64,000 nt of DNA from Paracoccus seriniphilus (GTDB lineage Bacteria; Pseudomonadota; Alphaproteobacteria; Rhodobacterales; Rhodobacteraceae). The translations under genes and the position numbers were made by a program. Position 1 is the first letter of the stretch. Every line of letters starts with the position of its first letter. Below the pieces are notes generated by a model, which did not search any database, was not told the DNA's origin, and saw only the letters and a program-made list of their open reading frames with translations. The stretch is taken from contig NZ_CP067131.1 of assembly GCF_028553745.1 (NCBI RefSeq), positions 1 to 64,000 on the forward strand, in the 5' to 3' direction. Positions 1-7,864 of this stretch are shown here, one piece after another.

Positions 1-1305
1 ATGTACACACACGAAGATCTTGCCCGGTTGCAGGCGCAATCTCTGAAGATGCAAGGCTGGATTCGCCGCCAGACCTTCAGCCCGGCAAATGAGAAAACCC
101 TGCGGCGATTTTCCAGTTGGGAAGTCGCGGAACTGATCTTCCGGATCAATCAGTCGACCTTTCGCGGCAAGTTGGCTGCTGACCCGAACCTTCCCCTCGG
201 GGAAGTTGAAGAGGATGGTCGTCAGCGCTGGTTCTCTCTGGAAGAGATAAATGAACTGCGCCGCCGGGTGCGGGTCGGAAAGCGCAGCCTTCTGCCCCCT
301 CGCCCGGTTGGAAAGCGGGCCTTCCGCGCGGCAATCGCGAACTTCAAGGGAGGGGCCGGAAAATCGACGGTGGCATTGCATTTCGCCCATGCTGCGGCGC
401 TGGACGGCTATCGGGTTCTGGTGGTCGATTTCGACCCGCAGGCGACGCTCTCGCATTCAATGGGGTTGTCGGATGTAGGCGAAGATCACACCGTCTGGGG
501 GATCATGGCGCGTGACCTTGAGCGGGAAACGGACCGGATGAATGCTGCGGCGGCGGGGGCTGAAAGCGGAACCGCCCTGCCCCAGCGCAAGTTGCCTGCT
601 TCCATTCGAGACATGGGTCTGGGGACGCTGCGTCCAGCTGATTTCATCAAGCCGACGGCCTGGCCAACCATCGACATCGTACCCAGCTGTGCAAATGCAG
701 CCTTCGTGGAATTCGCCAGTGCGCAGTACCGGCACCTTAATCCCGAATGGACATTTTTTGGTGCCGTGTCGCGCTTTCTCGATGGCTTGGCTGATGATGC
801 CTATGATCTGATCCTGTTCGATTGCCCGCCCGCCATCGGTTATCAATCGATGAATGCGGTCTTTGCGGCTGACATGCTGTATATTCCATCCGGTCCGGGA
901 TACTGGGAATATGACTCGACCACGAGTTTCATTGGTCAGTTGTCCGAAGCGTTGGAAGACCTGTCTCATGGTTTCGAGAACTTCCCCACGGGGAAGATCG
1001 CATTGCCAAAGGCGTTCCTGGACATTCGTTTCCTGATGACGCGATACGAACCTTCGAATGAACTTCATCAGGCAATGTTCAATGCCTTCCGCCAGGTGTT
1101 TGGCGAGCGTATGGCAGAACACCCGGTCGAGATGACCCGTGCCGTCGAACAATCCGGTCGTTTCCTCAGTTCGATTTATGAAATCGACTATCGCGAGATG
1201 ACTCGTGGAACCTGGCGGCGTGCAAGGGCGACATTCGATCAGGCGTATGAGGAATTCAAGGAGCACGTGTTGCTGGCATGGGATGCGCTGGAGGATGAGG
1301 TATGA
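1..1305 (+). CDS. parA: ParA/RepA-type plasmid partition ATPase
   Basis: Cytoplasmic P-loop ATPase that segregates low-copy replicons together with ParB. Its 434 residues carry a deviant Walker A motif KGGAGKST (116-123), an A' motif DFDPQ (143-147) and a Walker B-like stretch LILFDCPPAIG (270-280). About 110 residues precede the ATPase domain and look like the DNA-binding N-terminus of plasmid-type (type Ia/RepA) ParA proteins, which bind their own promoter. The gene opens at the first base of the window, so promoter and ribosome site are out of view and the start is unproven. It overlaps parB by 4 bases (ATGA), implying translational coupling. Two copies of the CTTCCCC-N2-GGGGAAG palindrome lie inside it. 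The family call is firm; the replicon class (repABC or another) cannot be decided here. Confidence 0.93.
   Translation: MYTHEDLARLQAQSLKMQGWIRRQTFSPANEKTLRRFSSWEVAELIFRINQSTFRGKLAADPNLPLGEVEEDGRQRWFSLEEINELRRRVRVGKRSLLPPRPVGKRAFRAAIANFKGGAGKSTVALHFAHAAALDGYRVLVVDFDPQATLSHSMGLSDVGEDHTVWGIMARDLERETDRMNAAAAGAESGTALPQRKLPASIRDMGLGTLRPADFIKPTAWPTIDIVPSCANAAFVEFASAQYRHLNPEWTFFGAVSRFLDGLADDAYDLILFDCPPAIGYQSMNAVFAADMLYIPSGPGYWEYDSTTSFIGQLSEALEDLSHGFENFPTGKIALPKAFLDIRFLMTRYEPSNELHQAMFNAFRQVFGERMAEHPVEMTRAVEQSGRFLSSIYEIDYREMTRGTWRRARATFDQAYEEFKEHVLLAWDALEDEV
190..205. promoter_or_regulatory. parS-like palindrome, copy 1
   Basis: CTTCCCC-TC-GGGGAAG, with 7-bp perfect arms, lies inside parA. Here the codons are read ctt-ccc-ctc-ggg-gaa, a different register from copies 2 and 3, so the repeat is conserved as DNA rather than as a peptide motif. 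Inferred ParB (or ParA) binding site. Confidence 0.6.
981..996. promoter_or_regulatory. parS-like palindrome, copy 2
   Basis: CTTCCCC-AC-GGGGAAG inside the 3' part of parA, read in the register ttc-ccc-acg-ggg-aag. Same arms as the other three copies. Inferred partition site. Confidence 0.6.
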
Positions 1306-2405
1306 GCCGTAAACGAAGGATGTTCGATATCGAGGTTCCCCAGGATGACTCCGAGATCTTCCCCGCGGGGAAGTCTGCAGACAAGGAGGCGCGCCGTGGT
1401 CCGATGGCAACGGCGATTGCGGAAACCGTCGAATCCAGTCGGGATCGGGCGCGGATTGAAGCCCAGATCAGGGCCGAGAATGACGCCTTGGCGCAGGAAC
1501 ATGTTCGGTTGAAACGAGCCGGGCTGATCACGGATATGATCCCGTTGGACGCGATTGATGCAGACAAGCTTATCCGCGATCGTGTTTCTGGGCAGGATGA
1601 TGAACTGCCCGAATTGATTCAGTCGATCCGAGAAATTGGCCTGTCAAATCCGGTGCGCGTCGAACCTGCCGCCCAAGGTCGCTACGAGTTGATTCAGGGG
1701 TGGCGGCGTTTGGCCGCGTATCGCGCGCTGCTGGAAGAGACGGGTGATGTCGAACGTTGGGGGCGTATCCCGGCGGGAATTTCAGCCAAGGGCGATCAGC
1801 TGGAGCAGCTCTATCGTCGGATGGTTGATGAGAACCTGGTGCGCAAGGACATTTCATTTGCCGAGATGGCGCAACTTGCCTTGCAATATGCTGCGGATCC
1901 TCAGACCGAAATCGGTGACCCCGAAAAGGCCGTGGCGGTGCTGTTCAAGTCGGCGGGCTATCAAAAGCGGACGTATATTCGCAACTTCATCCCGGTGGTA
2001 AAGGCCCTAGGTGGCGTGCTGCGTTATCCTCAGGATATTCCGCGGGCGCTTGGATTGGCCTTGTCACAGCGCATGGCCGAGGTTCCCAGTATCGTCACGT
2101 CGATTGTTTCCGAACTCGAATCTTTTGAAGACCGGTCATCCAAGGACGAGTTGGACGTGTTGAGGGAATATGCGGGGCAGGGAGCTTCGACGTCAGCACG
2201 TTCAAAGCGGGCCTCTACACCGCTTCATCGTCCGGTTCCGGAAGGAAAGGCCAAGACGACCTTTCAGGTCGCACGCCCCGAAGGCAGCGCAAAATGCATC
2301 GCTGCGAACGGGCGACTTGAAATCCGTCTGCCACGAGATTTCTCGACCGTTGACCGTCGCCAACTTGAGGCCGCAGTCGCCGAGATGCTTCGGCAGATCA
2401 GCTGA
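1302..2405 (+). CDS. parB: ParB/RepB-type partition protein
   Basis: Centromere-binding partner of ParA, 367 residues. The ParB N-terminal (CTPase) domain is visible: ELIQSIREIGLSNPVRV (104-120), a GERRxRA-like box read as GWRRLAAYRAL (133-143), and the ENLVRKDISFAEMA box (177-190) that leads into the helix-turn-helix domain. The C-terminal third is basic and probably dimerises. The start overlaps the parA stop as ATGA. A parS-like palindrome lies near its 5' end and another directly after the stop codon. No repC-like initiator follows, so a canonical repABC arrangement is not supported. Family assignment is firm. Confidence 0.9.
   Translation: MSRKRRMFDIEVPQDDSEIFPAGKSADKEARRGPMATAIAETVESSRDRARIEAQIRAENDALAQEHVRLKRAGLITDMIPLDAIDADKLIRDRVSGQDDELPELIQSIREIGLSNPVRVEPAAQGRYELIQGWRRLAAYRALLEETGDVERWGRIPAGISAKGDQLEQLYRRMVDENLVRKDISFAEMAQLALQYAADPQTEIGDPEKAVAVLFKSAGYQKRTYIRNFIPVVKALGGVLRYPQDIPRALGLALSQRMAEVPSIVTSIVSELESFEDRSSKDELDVLREYAGQGASTSARSKRASTPLHRPVPEGKAKTTFQVARPEGSAKCIAANGRLEIRLPRDFSTVDRRQLEAAVAEMLRQIS
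1358..1373. promoter_or_regulatory. parS-like palindrome, copy 3
   Basis: CTTCCCCGCGGGGAAG, a perfect 16-bp palindrome, lies inside the first 25 codons of parB. Inferred partition site. Confidence 0.6.
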
Positions 2406-2425
2406 CCTTCCCCACGGGGAAGGTC
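2404..2425. promoter_or_regulatory. parS-like palindrome, copy 4 (extended)
   Basis: GACCTTCCCC-AC-GGGGAAGGTC, with 10-bp arms, begins at the last bases of parB and runs into the intergenic region. It is the longest of the four copies and the only one mostly outside coding sequence, making it the best candidate for a primary centromere site. Confidence 0.65.
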
Positions 2426-2436
2426 GTGAACCAATG

Positions 2437-2476
2437 ACCCTCTCACGATGACGCCAGGCCATTGTCGCGAGAGGGT
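2437..2476. repeat. Inverted repeat downstream of parB
   Basis: ACCCTCTC (2437-2444) and GAGAGGGT (2469-2476) form 8-bp arms around a 24-base spacer, just after parS copy 4. No T-run follows, so it is a poor intrinsic terminator. It may belong to the partition or origin region. Confidence 0.4.
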
Positions 2477-3154
2477 AATGTGCGTTACCAAATTCTCTGA
2501 TGAATGGCACTGCGCCGGGAAAAGACTCTGGCAGGGCGCGCAAGGCTCTTGGTGGTTCATATGCAAATGCGCGGTTCGCCATACTGAGCACCCGAAGAAT
2601 TGCCAGCATCAACCTTTATTTCGGGAAGGCACAACGGCATCGCGGTTGCCGATAAAGCCATGGCCGATCCGGTCCTGACAGGCGAGGGGCACAGAATGTC
2701 TATGAAATTCCGATGGCCTCGTCTCAGAGGGATCTGGCAAGACGATAAACGGAATAGCTGCAGCACCATACTGTTGTTGGCAGTCGAGAAAGGCCTGAGC
2801 TTTAGCCCTCTGAAGAACGGGCATTGTCCTCGCATGAATATGGCTTGCAGGCCGAGGTTCTTAATAGTCCGCATTAATCTGCATTATTGCGGACAAGAAT
2901 TTCAAGCCAATGAATGATGAGAGGCCCTAAACTGCCACCATCAGAGGCCGTTCAGCTATCAGGGTCCGTTTTCATTCACTGTAGTCTCAGGCGTCCTGCA
3001 GGCCAGGCGCAAACCATGGTGGATATGGCGTTACAGTCAGGCTGTGTGTGTGGCCTGGCCGGTTGTGAGATCAAAAGACTCGCCGCAATGCGCACGATTG
3101 TAACTGTTTGGCAGGGCAAGGCTTCAGCTGTGTCGTCTCGCTCCCTTGATGGTT
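2477..3154. other. Intergenic region between parB and the zinc cassette
   Basis: About 680 bases without a convincing gene: open frames are short, lack ribosome sites and show no family motif. Apart from the inverted repeat at 2867-2894 no iteron array is obvious by eye. A replication origin or degenerate remnant could lie here, but nothing in the sequence proves it. Confidence 0.4.
2867..2894. repeat. AT-rich inverted repeat with nested direct repeat
   Basis: GTCCGCA (2867-2873) and TGCGGAC (2888-2894) flank an AT-rich core holding GCATTA twice (2871-2876 and 2881-2886). The layout resembles an operator or an origin-associated element; function unknown. Confidence 0.4.
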
Positions 3155-3176
3155 GAAATGTTATAACGTATTTTTC
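3155..3176 (+). promoter_or_regulatory. Zur-like operator upstream of the zinc cassette
   Basis: GAAATGTTATAAC followed by gtatttttc, 41 bases before the GTPase start. The left half closely matches the alphaproteobacterial Zur consensus as I remember it (GAAATGTTATA...TATAACATTTC); the right half is degenerate. The assignment also rests on the zinc-related genes that follow. Confidence 0.5.
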
Positions 3177-3217
3177 GCGAGGCAGGGAAACCACACCTCA
3201 AAAAGGCCGCTTTCGCG

Positions 3218-4366
3218 ATGACAATCGAAGCCAAACGCATTCCGGTCACCTTGCTGACGGGGTTTCTTGGGGCCGGGAAGACAACCTTGCTAAACCACCT
3301 GATCCGCGACCCCGAGGCCGGACGGATCGCTGTCATCATGAACGAATTCGGAGATGTGGGTCTCGATCATGACCTGATCGCGGAATCGACAGAAGAAACC
3401 GTCCTGCTGCAATCGGGATGCCTGTGCTGTGCAATCCTTGGGGATCTGGCCAAGACGCTTGGGGACCTGATCGCAAGGCGTGCTGCCGGAAACGTCGATT
3501 TTGATCGGGTCGTGATTGAAACCAGCGGAGTCTCCGATCCGGGGCCGATCGTTCACACACTGGCGACGGATTATCAGATTGCACGGGCATACCGGCTGGA
3601 TGGTGTCGTCACACTCGCGGATGCGGCAACGGGGATGGAAACACTCGACCAGCAATTCGAAGCCGTTCACCAGGTTGCGATGGCTGATGTATTGATCCTG
3701 TCCAAGATCGATCTGGTCGATTCATTCGATCTGTTTCGGTTTGAGAAACGGCTTGAGGGACTCAACGCTTCGGCGCGGCGCATCCGTGCGGACAAGGGGC
3801 ATGTTCCCGTTGGGACGCTGTTTGGCCTGTCCGCCATGCGCACAGATGTGACGTCTGCCGAAGTGGACAGTTGGCTGGGAATGCTGCCCGAGCTGACCAA
3901 AGCTGATCCGCTGGACGCTCTTTCCGGGTTCACGGCCAAGCCCGCTGCACCGATGACCTTAGGTCAGTCAACGCCAACAACATATGATCGGCATGATCAC
4001 CGGATCAGTTCCGCATCCATCGAGTTGACAGAGCCAATTCCTGCAAATGTCTTCGACTTCTGGCTGGACACGTTGATCGCACTCAAGGGGCCGAACATCC
4101 TGCGCATGAAGGGCATCCTGCATGTCGAGGGGTTGGCCCAGCCGTTTGTCTTTCACGGAGTGCAGCATATCTTCGATGCGCCTGTGCCATTGAAAAACTG
4201 GTCGGGCCGGGACACCACCAGCCGCGTCGTGGTCATCGCGCGCGACATGGAGGAGGCCGAGCTTGAGGCCAGCCTCCAAATGCTCTTGCTGCGGTCCGAC
4301 GAGAGGGCGAGCAAGAAGGAGCCGTCCGGAGGCATGATGGTCGAGACCTTCGAGATGCCGTTCTGA
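3218..4366 (+). CDS. COG0523 (CobW/ZigA-type) metal-chaperone GTPase
   Basis: G3E-family GTPase of 382 residues, likely a zinc metallochaperone acting in the cytoplasm under zinc limitation. Visible are the P-loop GFLGAGKT (15-22), the metal-binding GCLCC motif (67-71) that defines the family, a guanine-specificity motif SKID (162-165, a variant of NKxD) and a C-terminal CobW_C domain. There is no His-rich linker. It is first in a cassette with a second ThrRS, an NTF2-like protein and DUF1826, a neighbourhood known for Zur-regulated COG0523 members; a Zur-like site precedes it. Cobalamin-synthesis CobW is less likely because no cob genes are nearby. Confidence 0.88.
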   Translation: MTIEAKRIPVTLLTGFLGAGKTTLLNHLIRDPEAGRIAVIMNEFGDVGLDHDLIAESTEETVLLQSGCLCCAILGDLAKTLGDLIARRAAGNVDFDRVVIETSGVSDPGPIVHTLATDYQIARAYRLDGVVTLADAATGMETLDQQFEAVHQVAMADVLILSKIDLVDSFDLFRFEKRLEGLNASARRIRADKGHVPVGTLFGLSAMRTDVTSAEVDSWLGMLPELTKADPLDALSGFTAKPAAPMTLGQSTPTTYDRHDHRISSASIELTEPIPANVFDFWLDTLIALKGPNILRMKGILHVEGLAQPFVFHGVQHIFDAPVPLKNWSGRDTTSRVVVIARDMEEAELEASLQMLLLRSDERASKKEPSGGMMVETFEMPF

Positions 4367-4674
4367 TCGATGCCGGCCTGCTGTATCCAGTCCAGGCGCC
4401 CCGTCGCGCCGGTAATCAGGCGCGGTGTGTTCGGCGAGATTTCCGCCGGGGCCATGATCCTGCGCCTTTGCGGATTGCGCCTGCCGTCGTTGCCGCGGTC
4501 GGGCCAGGCTTGCCGTTTTGAAAACTGCTGTTCCGCCAATGCGATCGCGGCACCCAGACCATATGGACCGCTGCGCGGTCCATGATCGACGCTCGGTCGC
4601 CTTCCTCGCTGCTATTGGTTTGGCAGCACCGGAGACAACCCGATACCCCCGTTCTGCGAAAGAAAGACCCCTGA
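4367..4674. other. Intergenic region with a perfect hairpin
   Basis: 308 bases without a supported gene. ATGGACCGC (4563-4571) and GCGGTCCAT (4575-4583) form a perfect 9-bp stem around a 3-base loop. There is no T-run. It may act as an mRNA processing or attenuation structure before thrS, or be a remnant of an inserted element. Confidence 0.45.
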
Positions 4675-6598
4675 ATGATCCATATCCGTCTGCCCGATGG
4701 CGCGATCCGTGCGCTTGATACTGCCAGCACTGCCGCCGATCTTGCCGCTGCCATCAGCCCGGGCCTTGCCAGACGCACGGTGGCTGCCGTCATCGATGGC
4801 AAGGTCTGCGATCTGTCCGCGCCGCTGCCCGATGGCGCGGCGGTCGAACTGATGTCGCGTGATGATCCGCGTGCGCTGGACCTGATCCGCCATGATCTGG
4901 CCCATGTTCTGGCCGAAGCGGTGCAGGCGCTCTGGCCCGGAACCAGGACGGCCATCGGCCCGACGATTGAGCACGGCTTTTACTATGACTTCGAACGCGA
5001 CACGCCGTTCACGCCCGAAGATCTGCCCGTCATCGAAAAGAAGATGCGCGAAATCATCGCGGCCAAGACCCCTTTTACCTGCGACGAATGGTCACGCGAA
5101 GAGGCTCGACAGCACTTCGAAGCAGCGGGCGAGCCTTACAAACTGGCGTTGCTTGATGCCATTCCCGCGGGCGAGGCAGTCAAGATCTATCACCAAGGTG
5201 ACTGGCTTGATCTGTGTCGGGGACCGCATATGCGCAGCACCGGCGATGCCGGCAATGCCTTCAAGCTGACCCGCGTCGCGGGGGCCTATTGGCGCGGCGA
5301 CAGCAACAACCAGATGCTCAGCCGCATCTATGGGGTCGCCTTTGCAGACAAGGCGGCACTTGATGCGCATATGACCATGATGGCCGAGGCCGAGAAGCGC
5401 GATCATCGCAGGCTGGGGCGCGAGATGAACCTGTTTCATTTCGAAGAGGTCGCGCCGGGTTCGGTCTTCTGGCATCCCAAAGGCTGGCGGTTGTTCCAGA
5501 CGCTGATCGGCTACACGACGGGATCGTCAGGAAGATGCCGGCTATGTCGAGGTCAATTCACCTGACATCATGGAACGCGCCCTTTGGGAAACTTCGGGTC
5601 ATTGGCAGAACTATCGCCAGAACATGTTCCTCGCCACGACCGAGGATGATCGCGACTATGCGTTGAAACCGATGAACTGCCCCGGGCACATGCTGATCTA
5701 CGGGCAGGGCACCAAAAGCTATCGCGACCTTCCGGTGAAAATCGCGGAGTTCGGCAAGGTGCATCGCTACGAGCCGTCGGGCGCCTTGCACGGCCTGCTT
5801 CGCGTGCGCAGCTTCACCCAGGATGATGCGCATATCTACTGCATGCCGGAGCAGCTGACCGAGGAATGTCTGAAGGTCAACGATCTGGTCATATCGATCT
5901 ATCGCGACTTTGATTTCGAGGATGTCCGGATCAAGCTTTCCACCCGTCCCGAGAATCGGATCGGCAGTGATGAAAGCTGGGATCGCTCCGAGGACGCATT
6001 GCGCACGGCACTGGATCAGGCTGGCCATCCCTATACGATCTTTGAGGGAGAAGGCGCGTTCTACGGACCCAAGCTGGAATACGTGCTGCGTGACGCCATC
6101 GGGCGTGATTGGCAATGTGGAACGCTTCAGGTGGATTTCAACCTACCCGAACGGTTCGGCACGACCTATGTTGCCCCTTCGGGCGAAAAACTGGCACCGG
6201 TCATGCTGCATCGGGCGCTCTTTGGTTCGTTGGAGCGGTTTACCGGAATCCTGATTGAACACCACGCGGGGCACCTGCCGCTCTGGCTGGCGCCGGTGCA
6301 GGCGGTTGTGGCCACGGTGACCGGCGCAGCGGATGATTGGGCGAGGGAGCTCGCAGCCGCGTTGAAGCTGGCCGGGCTGCGGGTGGAAACAGACCTGCGT
6401 AATGAAAAGATCGGATATAAGGTGCGCGAACATGCGCTGCAGAAGATCCCCGTGCAGATCGCCCTTGGCGGGCGAGAGGCCGAAGAGGGCACCGTCACGA
6501 TCCGCCGACATGGAACCGACAAGACCCGGACTCTGCCACTGGACGAGGCAGTGCAGGCACTACTCGCTCAGGCGCAACCTCCTGGCGGACAGAACTGA
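4675..6598 (+). pseudogene. thrS: Second threonyl-tRNA synthetase (ThrRS2), frameshifted
   Basis: Class II synthetase that charges tRNA-Thr. The N-terminal half reads 4675-5565 (TGS domain, then the editing domain with the [11 protein letters not shown] helix) and the rest reads in the next frame to 6598. Removing one base near 5518-5522 restores a continuous 640-residue protein, the normal family length; the new frame continues [11 protein letters not shown] from 5522. Zinc ligands of the catalytic site are retained: Cys in MNCPGH, His in QDDAHIYC and His in MLHRALFGS. An anticodon-binding domain ends the protein. A ThrRS paralogue next to a COG0523 gene is a known zinc-limitation association, so this is probably not the housekeeping copy. 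Either a real frameshift has inactivated it or one base was wrongly called in the GGG at 5520-5522. Confidence 0.85.
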
Positions 6599-6679
6599 CG
6601 GCGGATGGAAAGGTCAGGGGAATGTCGCACGCGACGTGCTTCCATTCCTCATAAGCAACACAGGAAAGAGGAATACCCC

Positions 6680-7159
6680 TTGCAGATTACCGAAGACGAC
6701 ATCGAAAAGGCTCTTGCCATCTGGGGCAATGGAAAGATTGCCATCTCGAAGGCTTTCGAGGAAGGCGGTATCGAGGCCGCCCGCAGGGTCGCTTCCGCGA
6801 ATATCGACAACTATTATGGCTACAACCTTGGGCCGGTCCTGTTCAAACCGACCATGGCGAGCGGCGAGCAGACCTTCCGCCCGACCAAGGCAGGCGCCTT
6901 GGCCTATTTCTGTGGCCATTCCAAGGAATATCCGCTCGACAACGGTTTCGCGATCATGGGCTGGAGGGCGATGGAGAGCATCACCTCGGCCAGCTTCATC
7001 CAGAACGATGTCGCGATGTGGATGGGCTGGATCAAGCTGACCAACAAGGACGGGTCTGTCACCACGGTCGACAAGAGCTTTGGCTACAAGAAGGACGAGA
7101 CCGGCACTCTGCGCATCGTTCTGCATCATTCGTCATTGCCCTACCAACCTCAGGGCTGA
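6680..7159 (+). CDS. NTF2/SnoaL-like protein of the zinc cassette
   Basis: A TTG start at 6680 preceded by AGGAAAGAGG is preferred over the upstream in-frame ATG at 6605, because conserved-looking protein (QITEDDIEKALAIWGNG) begins only there; this gives 159 residues. The pattern of an N-terminal helix, an IDNYYGYN segment and a C-terminal SFGYKK...LHHSSLPY strand-turn resembles small NTF2/SnoaL-fold proteins. Homologues are sometimes labelled phosphoribosyl-AMP cyclohydrolase, which the sequence does not support. There is no signal peptide. The stop is 23 bases before the DUF1826 gene, so the two are probably co-transcribed with thrS and the GTPase. The reaction, if any, is unknown. Confidence 0.7.
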   Translation: MQITEDDIEKALAIWGNGKIAISKAFEEGGIEAARRVASANIDNYYGYNLGPVLFKPTMASGEQTFRPTKAGALAYFCGHSKEYPLDNGFAIMGWRAMESITSASFIQNDVAMWMGWIKLTNKDGSVTTVDKSFGYKKDETGTLRIVLHHSSLPYQPQG

Positions 7160-7182
7160 TGCCCGATAATGGAGATCGCCTG

Positions 7183-7830
7183 ATGATCCTTGACAAAATC
7201 CCGGAACTCGATGGTTGCACGACCTCTGTATCCGCGCCCGAAGGACTGTCGACCATCCGTCGGCCAGCCTGCGGCGCGACGGTCTGGCAGCGTGATCCGT
7301 TGCCCCGTTTCCAGCGTTGGATCGACACTCTGCCACCCGAGCACCTGCCAAAAGCACGAATGATCCTGCGGCCCGAGGCGGTTTGCGACGCGCTGATCAA
7401 TATTGTCCGCCAATGTGGAACGCCGGATTGTTCCGAGCGAAACCTCCTTATCGAGGATGCCTCTGCCCTGGCATCCATATTTGCCAACATTATGGACAGC
7501 GCCTATCTTCGACTGCGGTTTGACGTGATCAACACGAACGCTTGCCGCAAGTTTCACGTCGATGCCGTGACGGCCCGGCTGGTCTGCACCTATCGCGGAA
7601 CAGGCACGCAATATGGCATTTCTGAAAATGGCGATGATCCAGAGCGGATCGTGACTGTGCCGACGGGCTCTCCGATCATCCTGCGCGGCACGCGTTGGCC
7701 AGAAACGCCGCTTTCGGGTCTGTTGCACCGTTCGCCACCGATTGCGGGGACCGGTGAAACGCGCCTGTTGCTGGTGCTCGACCCCATCGAGGATCCCGAA
7801 CTGGAAGCCGAAACCGCATATATCCACTGA
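7183..7830 (+). CDS. DUF1826 family protein
   Basis: Cytoplasmic protein of 215 residues. The start is taken at ATG 7183 because GGAG at 7171-7174 is well spaced; an ATG at 7159 overlapping the previous stop is the alternative. The C-terminal half holds the family's recognisable parts: a KFHVDAVTARLVCTYRGTGT stretch with a conserved His-x-Asp, and a segment ending in LLHRSPP and LVLDP. The HxD plus distal HRSPP pattern recalls the metal-binding layout of cupin/2OG-type folds, but no enzymatic role is established. DUF1826 genes are known neighbours of COG0523 GTPases in predicted Zur regulons, which matches this cassette. Confidence 0.8.
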   Translation: MILDKIPELDGCTTSVSAPEGLSTIRRPACGATVWQRDPLPRFQRWIDTLPPEHLPKARMILRPEAVCDALINIVRQCGTPDCSERNLLIEDASALASIFANIMDSAYLRLRFDVINTNACRKFHVDAVTARLVCTYRGTGTQYGISENGDDPERIVTVPTGSPIILRGTRWPETPLSGLLHRSPPIAGTGETRLLLVLDPIEDPELEAETAYIH

Positions 7831-7864
7831 TCCCTGCACTTCGCGGTCGGCGCAGGGCAGGGCG

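Noticed and set aside
4416..4620. Possible transposase remnant on the - strand downstream of the GTPase gene
   Set aside because: Arg/Trp-rich translation looked transposase-like, but no DDE motif, terminal repeat or target duplication could be found.
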